This document shows positions 1 through 11,881 of a DNA stretch of 64,000 nucleotides, piece by piece (within the stretch, counting starts at the first letter, position 1; each line of letters opens with the position of its first letter). The DNA comes from Ricinus communis. Lineage: Eukaryota; Streptophyta; Magnoliopsida; Malpighiales; Euphorbiaceae. The notes under the pieces are model-generated. The model was not told where the DNA came from and did not search any database. It saw only the letters and a list, made by a program, of their open reading frames with translations. The position numbers and the translations under genes were made by a program. The DNA is taken from positions 17,222,285 to 17,286,284 of the forward strand of contig NC_063265.1 of assembly GCF_019578655.1 (NCBI RefSeq), in the 5' to 3' direction.

Positions 1-3000
1 TCTTGTGAAAAAGAAAATGGTACAATTTCAAAAAGAAGAGACAAGCTAAGAGTCCCATGATAGCAATATTGAATACTAAGTATATATTTCTTTATATATA
101 TATATGATAAAGTCATGCATATCAAAAGCACAAATTGCCACTTAGTAGCTTAAGATATATCTACATATTAATATAATATATACTTATATTTTGGTATCAA
201 CATTAAAATAATTTTTTTTAAAAAAGGTGAAAATAAGTGAGAATATTCAAAATGGTGGCCAAGAGATTAGAGGTATTGGGATTCGATTGATGTGATATGT
301 GTTGCTTTACATTTTGAAATTGGACTAATTACCATTAAGGAGACATAATAGTACGGCCATGTACAAGGCTAAACACAACACAACCCACTTGCTTAGCCAT
401 ATAATTTGTATTGAAGATTTAGATTGAGACAATTAGTGTATTAATTATGGCATAGAATAATATAATTGAAAAAATTATTTATGTCTTAAGTCTATTTGAA
501 TTTTATTATCACTTATTTCACTTTTATACAGACCCTTTCCTTTTCCTTTTTTCACTAGACAAAAGCACCTATTATTTTTTAATTTTGTGTGTTAAAACTG
601 TTGGAGGTCACCATCATAATGGTTACTTTTTTTCTTAATCAAACCCATTAATATAGAAATACTACTAGAATATGTGATTTTAGGGCTATAAATAAGACCA
701 ATTTTGGGTTGTAAATTAATAGCTGATCATTCGACATTGTCTTGATGCATTTGAAAATGACATTGGAAGGTCACTGCAATTTGATGTCTGCATACCTAAA
801 TTCACTTTTAAGCCTCTCTTTTTTGTTATAGCAAACTTAAGTTACAACTAATGAAGGAAAAAGTGAAAAAAAAATATTCCTACTTTGGCATTATCTTTTT
901 TCTTCTGTTTCTGATTAATTTTAATTTTTTAAATTATTTTTGTAATGCAAACTTTTTTAAGAGCAAATTAAATATTTTTTTATGATTCTTTCATTCATTG
1001 AAAAATAAAAAAGTATAATTTGATCACTAATAAAAATAAAATTCACTATAATTAATTAAATAGTAAGAATTTCTGTTCATATATATTTTAATCTTACTGA
1101 CAGAATTCTTTTAATTTATAACTTGACGATCTACTCGATGGTTATTTAAACTACAAATCGACTCTTTAGTCTTTAAAAGATTTCGGTTGCAAGAATATTA
1201 AGAAATAAATTCTTACTACCAATATTATAGTTTCATAAAATTCTATGAATATATCCATAAAAGAAGATTCAAATCCTATAAAGATATAATCAGAATCTCC
1301 ATAAAAGAAATAAAAAAAACTTCATAAAAGAAAAAACAAAAACTTTCTAATAATAATAAAGAAAAATAAACAAATCTAAAAAATGTACGGCAGCAATACT
1401 AAATGTGTCGCTGGATAAATTTTGTAAATTGACCAAGTCAACAAATAATACCCATTTCTTTTTTTTTTCCTGTATTTTTAATTCAATGGGTAATTATTGG
1501 CATATCATTCAATTTTTCTTTTTTTCCTTTCTGAATTGATGTAGCTAACTGCTTCGGAAGAAATTAAATGTTAGTGAAGAAACTTATTTTGATGAATTAA
1601 AAGGGTCAAAATCCACACCTTGAAAATTGAAATGAGTATTTCCCTAACTTTAATAAAGATTTCTGAACAGACATTCAATTCTACTGGCACTACTGTACTC
1701 CTCCTTTTCCCTCTTCTTCTTTTGTTTTTCTTTTTTAAATTGTTGGGTTAGTGCGTACTGTAACATACTTAAAATACATGAATGCATGTCTGGTTAATTA
1801 AGTAAATCTCAGGTACCCATTTATTTTGCCCCAACATTTAACTGGATGTACACTTTCGAATTTTCTCCTTATAAAATTTATGTGTTTTAATTAGATAAAT
1901 ATTAAATAAATTTAATATTAATAAATCAATATACTTCTTACTATTAAAATATTTTTTTTTATTTTATATATTTTCTTTTAAATAGAATTTATTTTTAATA
2001 AATTTTAACTAACCGTAACACTAATTTTAATTTTTCACCGAAGACATTCAATTAACCTAATTGTTATTACTACTATTTTAACAGTTTATATTGACAAGTT
2101 ATGCACATGCATACGTATAAGAAAAAGGTAATAATTGAAGAAGAGTCCGAGCAACAGTACTTCAGATATGTATATGTGGGAGCAGCTTTCACCTGTAGTA
2201 AAATTAGTTAATGTGAAAGACTGACACTGAAGTAAAAATTGGTCAGTCATAAAAGTGTTGATGGGAGAGAATCCTAGGAAAACATGTAATATATAATATA
2301 TAGAAACTGTAATACAAATTAATTATATGTATAATATATTCATAGCGGTTTATATTATTATTGTTATTTTTATTTTAGAGTCACAGAGTACCATATCATG
2401 AAGCCAAAAGTCATGTTACCATCACAAGCTTAATTCTTGCACTATCATTGTATTCTGATGGTGATAGAAAAGTTTTCTCAATATACAGTCTTTTGATATT
2501 AAAATAATAGAAAAATACAAACTATACATATGAAAAAGAGTAGTGTTGCAGACTGGTCCTTCTTCTTTTTTTTTTTTTTTAATATATATATATATATGTA
2601 TTTTCTTTATCATACATATCATCGTTTTTTAAAGAGTTTTCTGTTTCTAAATCATCATTTTGGAATTCTTTTAGTTTATAAATAAACTTTGACATCAGAA
2701 AGTTGTAGAAGCAATACACTGTAATCCCATTAAAATTATACATGAAAAATTAATTTCTTTTCTTTTTATAAAAGAATTCCTTTGTTAATAGTAGCTAGGC
2801 ATGATGGTTTATCCACCACTCAAGAAATTTAAAAGAAAAATTAAAGGAAAAAACAGTGAGAATCCTATCTAGCTAAGGGCCCCATACAATTCGGTTCCAT
2901 TGATATGCAAATGCATGCATTTAATAAGGACCCACTATTGAATTTTGTATGTTAATTAGATGGAACTAATTAAATTATTAATTTTATATAGATACAGTGC

Positions 3001-3780
3001 GTATAACAACAAATTAAAAAACTATTTATTCTTTCAGATAGAATAATTGTTACATATTACTTTTTAATATATTTATTTATTGATTTATATCTAATAGGAT
3101 GTATATTGGATAAAATATTCATATACATTTTTGGTACATATGTTTTTAATTTCTTAGGTGCAAAACGTGTTTTCACGTTTCCAATAGATCGTAAATTATT
3201 ACTTCAAAAATTAGATCGTAAAGATGCTATGTTAGTTAGTTAAAAAATATATATATAAAGGATGCAATTGAAAATTAAATTAATATTTTTTATTTTAGTA
3301 AAAATATATAATATAAAGATAATTAGATATAAACTTTTTAGAGGAGCATTAAAGTAGGTGTTGAGTGGTGGTTGGTTCTGTGTTCCTTAGCGATTTAATT
3401 GCTTTATCTTCAAACACTAGCATCCAACCACAAAAAAGGAAAAGAAAAAAATTAGAAAAGAATTATATACCAAATCAAAAGGAAAAGAAAATAAAAAATA
3501 ATAATAAAAAAGAAGAAAACAAACAAAATATGAAAAAGACAAAGAGATATTTATTATTGAATGGAGGAAGAAGGGACCCCCCATCTCTTTCTTTCTCTAT
3601 TTCATTTTTACAAAGTTTCTTAATTCTCATCATCTTCTTCGTCGTCGTCATCATCATCATCTTTTCTTTAAATAAAATTTTCAAATTGAAATTAAGCTTT
3701 TGGGTTTTGGAAGGAGACGTTTCCTCGTTCTTCAGCTGTTTGTATCTTCTTCTTCTGACACACTTTCAAATCTATCAAAT
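1..3780. other. Upstream intergenic DNA, no gene seen
   Basis: AT-rich DNA with poly-A and poly-T runs and short AT microsatellites (for example near 2580-2597). The open frames here are low-complexity, lysine- or phenylalanine-rich translations of A/T runs, with no recognisable domain. It probably holds distal regulatory DNA of the homeodomain gene that starts at 5443. No transposon terminus was recognised. Confidence 0.6.
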
Positions 3781-3790
3781 GTTTTATATT

Positions 3791-4752
3791 TATATATAAA
3801 ACCCTTCTTTCTTTTTAATAACAATAATAATAATAATAATAAGTGAATTAATATTGTTTTTATAGATCTATATAATAATATAAACATTTTTCTCTGTGCG
3901 TCTGTCATCAGAGTTTGGCCTGATAATATAATAGGTTTGAGTATGCACCCAAATGATTTTGGAAAGGGAAGGTCAAATCAGAGAAGTTCCCTTCTTGTTT
4001 TGATCTATTCGCAGGTACCTCACTCAAAAGCCATTAAAAGAGAAAGATAGAGAAGGAAAAGGTCTATTTCTGAAATACATAGTACTACTTGCTAATACTA
4101 CTAACTATAATAATATACTCTCTTTCTCTTTCTCTCACCTCAATCAGACTGATCATGTATAATATAACAAAAATCTTTCTCAATTCTTTGCATTTAAACC
4201 ATATATGAATCAAATCCCCACTGCTCACCTTCTGTAATTCCCTTTCCCCACTTGAAATTTTGTTTCTTTTCTTTATGGAATTTGATTAAAAGGCTTGTTT
4301 CCTTTTTTTTTTTTTTTTTTTCTTTTATGCAAGAAAATACATAAATGTGTATATTGGATTGGATAATGAATGAATAAAGATGGGTATCTTTTTCTCAGCC
4401 TTTTTAACTCGGTCTTTCTCTTTATTTTTCCCTTTTCAGTATGAGAGTTTTGCAGTAGAAGAGATTTTGGTCTGACAAAGAGCTTCCCTTTCTTTTCCTT
4501 TACCCTTATGTGAAGGGACTGATAAAGATCCAATCTTTGATATATATAAATATATTATTGTTGTTGTATAGTTGATGATTCATACATGGACAGGTTAGTG
4601 TGTTGGTTATTTGCTTTTGTTGTGTGTTGTTCATGTATTCCTTTTATTATATTGTACTTTAAAAACCATAACTGTATTTAGTTCTCTCTCCCTCTCTCTC
4701 AATTTCATGGGTTTTAGGTCATTGTAAGTGAAAATTCTTCTTTCTTTTGCAG
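3791..4752 (+). promoter_or_regulatory. Possible distal promoter and first leader intron of the BEL1-like gene
   Basis: A TATA-like run at 3791-3800 precedes a transcribed-looking, CT-rich stretch. A splice donor of good form (CAG|GTACCT, GT at 4014) pairs with a pyrimidine-rich acceptor (TTTTGCAG, ending at 4752). Together they could make a distal leader exon for the gene starting at 5443. BELL genes often have long spliced leaders. This is inference from splice-site form only; the TATA box at 4943 is a simpler start. Confidence 0.3.
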
Positions 4753-4835
4753 TAAGCAGATCGATCATGAAGCACGTGCACACTCAGATTTCCATCACAA
4801 CAGGTTCCAATTATATATAAACTAATACTATAATC

Positions 4836-4838
<3 letters not shown>

Positions 4839-4866
<28 letters not shown>
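4839..4866 (+). repeat. (TC)14 microsatellite in the core promoter region
   Basis: Fourteen uninterrupted TC units, followed by a further CT-rich tract to about 4935, directly upstream of the TATA box at 4943. On the minus strand this is a GA repeat, the binding type of plant BBR/BPC GAGA-binding factors. It could be a Y-patch/GAGA promoter element or a variable microsatellite. Confidence 0.8.
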
Positions 4867-4873
<7 letters not shown>

Positions 4874-4942
4874 CTCTATCAATCTCTCTGCACTTCATTC
4901 TCTCTCTCCTACTATCCTTCTATCTCTTTCTTTACCTCTCCC

Positions 4943-4950
4943 TATAAAAG
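4943..4950 (+). promoter_or_regulatory. TATA box of the BEL1-like gene
   Basis: A TATAAAAG motif sits just after a long CT-rich tract. Transcription would begin about 30 bases downstream, near 4975, giving a leader that contains the intron at 5252-5397. The start site itself cannot be seen. Confidence 0.55.
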
Positions 4951-5251
4951 CCTATACCTCTCCATATCCTACTCCCTTTCCCCACCTTCTTCTTCTTCTT
5001 CTTATAGAGGATTAACAAAACAAAAAAATGAACCCAACAAACAAGAAACTCTTCTGAATTCTTCCAAGAATTAACCTTACTTATTTTCTTGAACTTGATT
5101 TCTAGGCCTCCCCATGAGTTTATTATTGCATAAGAGATCCTTTGATCTTTTCTCATTCTTTTCTTGTCTCTTCACTTCCAACAGGCTTTTACTGACAAGT
5201 GATAAGCTTTTTCTTTGATGGGTTGATCTGCAAAAATCAACACTTGTTGAG

Positions 5252-5397
5252 GTATGTTTATACAATTCAGAGCATGAAATGTGTATGTGCATGTAAAAGA
5301 AGAATACCTAATTAGTGGGATATTTCATGTGTACAGATTTGATATATGGATGTGAAGTTTATCTAACTATAGCTAACGTAGTCTCTTTTCGTTTCAG
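5252..5397 (+). other. Leader intron of the BEL1-like gene
   Basis: The donor GAG|GTATGT (GT at 5252) and the acceptor TTTCGTTTCAG (ending at 5397) both fit plant consensus well. The intron is AT-rich and 146 bases long, and the ATG lies 45 bases after it at 5443. Leader introns are usual in this gene family. Confidence 0.55.
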
Positions 5398-5442
5398 AGA
5401 AAGAAAGAAAATAAATCTTCCCAAGAAAAATAAACCAATCCG

Positions 5443-8148
5443 ATGGCGACATACTTTCATGGGAATCCTGAAATCCAGGCAGCTGCAGCAGAAGGTCTAC
5501 AAACCCTCGTACTAATGAACCCTACTTATGTCCAATACTCCGACACACCACCACCCCAACCATCTAGCAACCTAGTTTTCCTCAACTCCGCCGCCAGCAA
5601 TCTCACTCCGCCACCTCATTTCTCCCACGCGCCACCCAGTACTCAACAATTCGTGGGTATACCCTTAGACCCTAACTCCCATGATACCTCAACTTTGCAT
5701 GGTCTTGTACCCAGAATTCATTACAATCTTTACAATCCAATTGACCCTGCATCGGCTGCGCGTGAAATCCCACGCGCCCAACAAGGACTCTCTCTGAGTC
5801 TTTCTTCTCAGCAACAACCCGGCTATGGGTCTCAGGCTCAAGCGGTGTCTGGTGAAGATATGAGAGTGTCAGGTGGGTCTGTGTCTTCAGGTTCAGGTGT
5901 GACAAATGGGGTGTCAGGTATTCAAGGAGTGTTGTTGAGCTCTAAGTACTTAAAGGCTGCTCAAGAGTTACTTGATGAGGTTGTTAATGTTAATAACAAT
6001 GGGCTTAAGAGTGAATTATCCAAGAAAGGTAATAATGGGATTATTAGTAACAACAGCAACAAGGCTCTTGGAGAATCATCAGCTGGTGAAGGGTCAGCTG
6101 GTGGTGGTGGAGATTCCGGCGCCGGAGGGAAGCGTGGAGCAGAGCTCTCTACAGCTGAGAGGCAAGAAATTCAGATGAAGAAGGCTAAGCTGATTAGCAT
6201 GCTTGATGAGGTGTGTGGTAGTTTGTTTATATAAATATTTTTGACTCTGAGCTTTTGTTGAGTGTGTAGAAATAAAAGAGTTGCCAAGATTACGAGGGAC
6301 TTTGATTTGGGTCTCTATCATTAGAACAGACGCGTCAGGGAAATCGAGTGTCCAAAATCTCAATCTTAGTTTTCTTTTCATCGACTAGTATCTCCTTTGT
6401 TTTTAAATGGTATTCTAAGTGTCAGCTTTTCTTGGAATCTCATTTTCATTCAAAAAGCATATCCCTTTTTCTTGAATTGAAAGAGCTAAAATCTGGTTTT
6501 CAATTTTCTATTTGATAAGATATAAAGCTTGACGTCAACTTTTGCATTCGTTTGATCCCTTTTTATCTTAAAATAAGTGAAGAAAATTGGGTTAATTAAT
6601 TTTGACAAGGTAACAGAGGGTTTCCATAATTGAATGATACTAACCTTTTTCTTTCACAACACAGCTAATATCATTTTCCTTTTGATGTGAAGGTGGAGCA
6701 GAGGTACAGGCAATATCACCATCAGATGCAGATAGTGATATCTTCATTTGAGCAAGCGGCAGGAATTGGTTCTGCAAAAACATACACTGCCCTTGCACTC
6801 CAAACTATCTCCAAGCAATTCAGGTGCTTAAAAGATGCGATAACAGGTCAAATTAAAGCTGCAAACAAGAGCCTAGGAGAAGAAGATTGCCTTGGAGGTA
6901 AGCTTGAAGGTTCCAGGCTCAAATTCGTCGATCATCATCTTCGACAACAGCGAGCACTTCAACAATTGGGAATGATCCAGCACAATGCTTGGAGACCCCA
7001 AAGAGGATTGCCTGAAAGATCAGTTTCAGTTCTTCGCGCCTGGCTCTTCGAGCACTTTCTCCACCCGTAAGTACTTTAAAGTTTGATGAAGTCGCCCTTT
7101 TCCCCCATTTTCATTTGCTTACAGTTTCCAATCTGTATACTTTGCTGTTTCAGTTATCCCAAAGATTCTGATAAGCATATGCTTGCCAAACAGACAGGGC
7201 TTACTAGGAGCCAGGTGTGCACCTAACTCTGTACTTCTGCTCCTGCTTTCTCAATTATGGGAAATGATCAGTTTAATTCTGATTATTTGATTGTTCCGTT
7301 TACGTATTACTCAGGTGTCTAATTGGTTTATAAACGCTCGAGTTCGGCTTTGGAAGCCGATGGTTGAAGAAATGTATTTGGAGGAAATTAAGGAGCAAGA
7401 AAGGAATGGTTCAGATGACAAAACAAGCAAGAGTGAACAGAATGAAAATGCAGCTCCCAAGTCAGTTCTGCAAGAAAAAGGTTCAGCTGTTGAGAATCAG
7501 ACTAAAAGTTTCAAGTCTCTGGACGGCTCTCCAAACCATAATGCACCTTCTGCAGTTTCAGTGTCTACAGCTTCGACATCTCCCATAGGAGGAAATGTAC
7601 GAAACCAGTCTGGATTCTCTCTCATAGGGTCATCAGAATTAGAAGGAATCACACAAGGAAGTCCAAAAAGACATAGAAGCACTGAAATGATCCAATCCCC
7701 AACAAGTGTTCCATCCATAAACATGGATATCAAGCCAGGCGAGATGAACAATGATCAGATTTCGATGAAGTTTGGCAGCGAGAGGCAGAATAGGGATGGG
7801 TACTCATTCATTGGAGGCCAAACCAACTTCATTGGAGGTTTCGGACAATACCCAATTGGAGATCTTGGAAGGTTTGACACGGAACAGTTCACACCAAGGT
7901 TTTCAGGGAACGGTGTTTCTCTCACTCTCGGTCTGCCCCATTGTGAAAACCTATCTATGTCAGGTACCCATGAAAGTTTTCTCCCCAGTCAGAACATTCA
8001 ATTGGGAAGAAGAGTAGAAATTAGTGAACCGAATGAGTTCGGAGGCATTAACACATCCACACCTCACTCGTCAACTGCCTACGAGAGTATCAACATTCAG
8101 AACAGAAAGAGGTTTGCAGCACAATTGCTACCTGACTTTGTGGCCTGA
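5443..8148 (+). CDS. BLH1: BEL1-like TALE homeodomain transcription factor (BLH1 type)
   Basis: Nuclear transcription factor of the BELL class, expected to bind DNA as a heterodimer with KNOX proteins. Four coding exons with phase-consistent GT-AG junctions: 5443-6210, 6693-7066, 7154-7214 and 7315-8148, giving 678 aa. Visible in order: an N-terminal ZIBEL-like LSLSLSS (117-122), the SKY box around residues 166-184 ([15 protein letters not shown]), the BELL dimerisation domain (about 236-320, across exons 1 and 2), and the homeodomain (about 356-418) with the TALE Pro-Tyr-Pro loop and helix 3 [10 protein letters not shown]-terminal ZIBEL motif (VSLTLGL) begins at residue 602. Exon 3 is a 61-base micro-exon carrying the TALE loop. 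Exon structure and length are typical of BLH1-like proteins. The start is the first ATG of the frame after the leader intron. Assignment to the BLH1 clade rather than another BELL member is from overall resemblance. Confidence 0.93.
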
Positions 8149-8506
8149 TAATCATAGGAGGCCATGAAGTAGTAACTACAGGAAGGTTTCATGGCTTCAG
8201 GATCTCTTTTCACTATTTCTTGCTGTTCCAACCATTAGTAGGGACAAAGGACAATGCATGGTGTAGTGTAAAGAAAGAAGAAAATTTACATAGTATAGGT
8301 CTATACTTTGGCATAGAACCATTGAGTTCTTAGACAGCTTAGGATTTGAGAGTATATGGGTTGAGGTTTGTATATTATTTTTGTAAGTTTTGGAGATGGA
8401 TAGATGGATTGATGTCATAAAAATTAGCTATTGGGGTATACTAATATATATAAATATTACATAAATATTGATTGTGAGCAAATATGGTGTCAACTGTATT
8501 TTATCA

Positions 8507-8512
8507 AATAAA
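8507..8512 (+). terminator. Likely polyadenylation signal of the BEL1-like gene
   Basis: The first canonical AATAAA downstream of the stop at 8148, about 360 bases away, in AT-rich 3' UTR-like DNA. The cleavage site would follow within about 30 bases. Confidence 0.45.
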
Positions 8513-8529
8513 GACAATCAGGAACCATA

Positions 8530-10500
8530 ATGCTCAGTTGGTAGCAAACTACAAATAGAATGGTGTCTCTTTCAATAATCCATGGCTTCACTACAACTGT
8601 TTATTGCACTTCGATTCAGTTCATACTCTGCAGCAAGCCGGCAACCTGTAATTTTACCTTCATTCTTGGAAGGAAATCCATAATCTGCTCAAGCTGAGAA
8701 CTTCAATTCTTAAGCCATTGGAGTGTCTTCTTAGTCTTAAAAGATGCAAGATTATTGCTGTACTACAAAGTAAATATTAAACAGAATTGCATCTGGTAAT
8801 CTGGCATTATCTGAGCACCATTCATCAAGAATTTAAGAACACATACTGAAGGAATAAATACTAAGAACCCATCATAATATTCTTTCAGAAGTTCAAAATC
8901 AAGATGTTATCCTCATCCAGAAGCCTTAAGAAGAATCAACTTTCTGACACTAAATTTAAATCACTGTGACCATCAATATCACATCAGACTAAGGCTACAG
9001 AGACAAGTCTCCATTGTCAGAAAACATAAACTTTTTGGATGCATGTATAGTATCCTAGGAGATAAGATGGGTAGATGAGGAACCTCAAAAAGGACTTTTG
9101 CTCTAGAAAAGTTGGAAAGATACTGAGGCAGCAAAATGAAGTCAGCAAGAGTTAGATATGATATTAAAATAATCAATCCACAGGTTGCAAAATCATTGTC
9201 TAATTGAAGAAGAAAAAGGGAAGGAAAAAAATAATTATTTTACTAGTATATAAATATACTAAAGGGATCAGATATATAGGCACAAAATGTTTGTTTATTT
9301 ATAAAGATTGCTTGTTTGGCAAGGACATTGATTTCTTTGACCAAAACTACTATTATATGACTAGCACAATTATACTAGTTCTATACTTGTTCATGTGTGA
9401 TAAGCAGCACAATTATACTTATTCAGGTATAGTACAATTATACAGATTCCATATTGACCTAGATATCACAAGTTTCTAGTATTGAAACAGTCACTAGCTA
9501 AAAAGGGGAAGGCTGCATATATCTCTGACTCTTCTTCAGAGTTTGTAATACAACATATCTAGTACTGTATTAGGACATCCCATGATCATTCACAGGCAAA
9601 CCCCAAAGGCAACAGTACATTTTAATATAATATTAGCTTTTGTCATGGCTTAGGACATAATGTTCTGCTAATAATAGATCTATTTATGTCACTATCTCCT
9701 TGAGAATATCAACAACTAACATGACAATAACCCACTAAGAAAAATTTCTCTAATCCAATGAATTAGCATTAGTTTTTGATTATCCACTTAGCTAATCTAA
9801 TTTCTAACTGAGTATCTCATGTCCCATGCCAGTTGTCACCAGCAATACCCATTCTTTATTTGGATGACTCAAATAGTGCCAAAATGATTGATCATGAATC
9901 ACCCAAAATGTACAGCTTTATTCAATTGCTTTTGGTAGTTGAACAGATCATTGTGCTAAAAAGAAAAATAAAGATGCAAATAATTACTGAACTTATCATG
10001 CCTATTAACATATCTACACATCCAAATTTCACAGTACAAACTATAGTCTCCTCATCATAGCATAGTAACTCAACTGATCAACAGTTGTGTATGGAACAAG
10101 GACAACATTCATCAACTCACAGTTTAAGGATACCATCTCTACCAAAAAGAATAAATGAGAAACTGGGATAATCTAATTTGATGATACAATGCCATTAGCA
10201 CAAAAGAAAAAAAAAAAGATCACACAAACTTCCAAAGATTAAAACAGCTATACAACATGAATTCATTTGATCTAGAATTACTGATATTCACACTTGCAGT
10301 TTTTACAATCAAATGGATCCTAGCACTACAAAATTTTACAAACCATGAAGATGCAGGTACCTAGAACAGCATCCATTGAAATGGAACTGTCCTTCTATAT
10401 CAAGCTTTGACAGATTCAAATGAAAGGGAGCATAAGAAGTTACTCGGAAATTTAAGCAAGATTTAACTAAGCTATGTCTAATCAAAAGATAGCAAAGAGG
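8530..10500. other. Intergenic DNA between two converging genes
   Basis: About 2 kb between the end of the homeodomain gene (+) and the stop codon of the BTB gene (-). It is less AT-extreme than elsewhere and probably includes the 3' UTR of the BTB gene in its right part; the short open frames are not convincing. A tRNA-like A-box/B-box pair near 8530-8619 is noted under findings. No transposon ends recognised. Confidence 0.5.
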
Positions 10501-10510
10501 TTACTTGAAA

Positions 10511-11815
10511 CTATGACTGTCTGTTGGCAATACCATGGTTTCCCTTTATATCTGCTAGTCTTCTCTTGGCAACCTTGGATCTGTAACACCACACCTCAAA
10601 TGCCTCAGTAAAATCTGGATAGTGAATATGCTCGTTATCTAACCATTCAGTCAAAATTTCTGCCTGATCCCCTGAAGGCAATGCAAGAATTATTGAAACA
10701 AATGCAGATTCCAAGGACTGCCACAGTTCCCCATCCACCTTAAGCTCCATAGCATGTTCATCAATATTAGACACAGCATCTATTGCAGGTTTTGCAACCC
10801 TCACAAATGGAAGCCAAACCTTCACTATATGCAACCGTTTTGCAGTAGGCAAGATAACAGTGCCATATCCTATTGCTTCCAAAACCTTTGCCACCACCTC
10901 AATTATCTTCAACTTTATCTCAATTATTTCAACCTCTAAACTTGCTTGGTCAACAACCTTAAGTATCTTATGTGATGCATCTACCCAATTGTTCACAAAT
11001 TCAGACATTATGTCCAACTTACTTAATATCCGACAGGCCCATGACATATCTGACAGATGAGATTGAAATGATTGCAGTTTTCCAGATTCACAAACTGATT
11101 CTACAGCTTTACATAATAAAGTGTCCAATAAACTGTTAAATCTGGTGAGTAATCCCCCTGTAGATTCTTTAACAAAGGATTTTATCTCGTCATCAGCTGT
11201 TAATAGAGGGGCATCATCATCTTCCGTGAGCATGTATTCAATCTGTTCTTGTGCAGAATTTTTAAGGTCATTAATGGATAAAGGAGGAGATGATGTAGCA
11301 AACTGAATGGCTGACAGAAAAATCCTCCGTATAGCTGATGGATTGACTGGCTGGAGACGGGCAAGAATTGGCTCCGCTTTTGAACCCATGACTGGTATGA
11401 TCCTTAGAATCTCTTCCTCCTCCGCTTCTTCCCAAGGGACTGCTTCCAAATAATATACACAAGCAGTAACAATCTGTGGGCACCCAAGCTCCACAGCCAC
11501 CCGCAGAATACCAAGGGCATTCTTCACACCATGCCATATGTCCTCTGATGATCCATCTAAAGCAACATATAGAAGGCGAAGAAAATTGACATGGTGATCA
11601 AAGTCTGACTCTTGGCAATAGACTTCAACACAGTTCCGTGAATCAATGATCTGGCATGTAGGCCAATTCTCAGACAGGCGGTCAGCAAAATACTTGCTCT
11701 TCTCCACCAAAATATGGGAGTGACAATAAAACCAATCATCTCTGGCTTCTTCAGTTCGCAGCCTGACAACAACATCACTGGTTGATCTGTCACCAATCCT
11801 GCTCGGGGCCTTCAT
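10511..11815 (-). CDS. BTB/POZ domain protein (At3g05675-like)
   Basis: A 434-aa protein read from one uninterrupted exon. Residues about 11-90 form a BTB/POZ domain (opening STSDVVVRL, then the CHSHILVEKSKYFADRL core) that in this plant family is thought to act as a substrate adaptor with cullin-3 ubiquitin ligases. The rest is a helical region resembling the At3g05675 / At3g50780 type, with an acidic stretch (EEAEEEEI) near 130 and another (EDDDAPLLTADDE) near 200. I see no NPH3 or MATH domain. The ATG is preceded directly by an in-frame TAA, which fixes the start. The TAG stop is at 10511-10513. Length fits the Arabidopsis relatives (about 440 aa). The biological role of this subfamily is poorly known; the adaptor function is family inference. 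Confidence 0.88.
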   Translation of the reverse strand: MKAPSRIGDRSTSDVVVRLRTEEARDDWFYCHSHILVEKSKYFADRLSENWPTCQIIDSRNCVEVYCQESDFDHHVNFLRLLYVALDGSSEDIWHGVKNALGILRVAVELGCPQIVTACVYYLEAVPWEEAEEEEILRIIPVMGSKAEPILARLQPVNPSAIRRIFLSAIQFATSSPPLSINDLKNSAQEQIEYMLTEDDDAPLLTADDEIKSFVKESTGGLLTRFNSLLDTLLCKAVESVCESGKLQSFQSHLSDMSWACRILSKLDIMSEFVNNWVDASHKILKVVDQASLEVEIIEIKLKIIEVVAKVLEAIGYGTVILPTAKRLHIVKVWLPFVRVAKPAIDAVSNIDEHAMELKVDGELWQSLESAFVSIILALPSGDQAEILTEWLDNEHIHYPDFTEAFEVWCYRSKVAKRRLADIKGNHGIANRQS

Positions 11816-11881
11816 TTAAATAACCAGATATTGAGGGAAATTACATAAGCAAGTTAGAAAACTAGACATCTAAGAGTTAAC

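Noticed and set aside
3365..3799. 144-codon plus-strand frame
   Set aside because: Low-complexity Lys/Asn and Phe/Ile runs from A- and T-rich DNA, no domain, no ATG context of note.
6211..6692. Separate gene in frame with homeodomain exon 1
   Set aside because: The frame runs only eight codons past a good GT donor, and exon 2 resumes the BELL domain in phase; it is intron 1.
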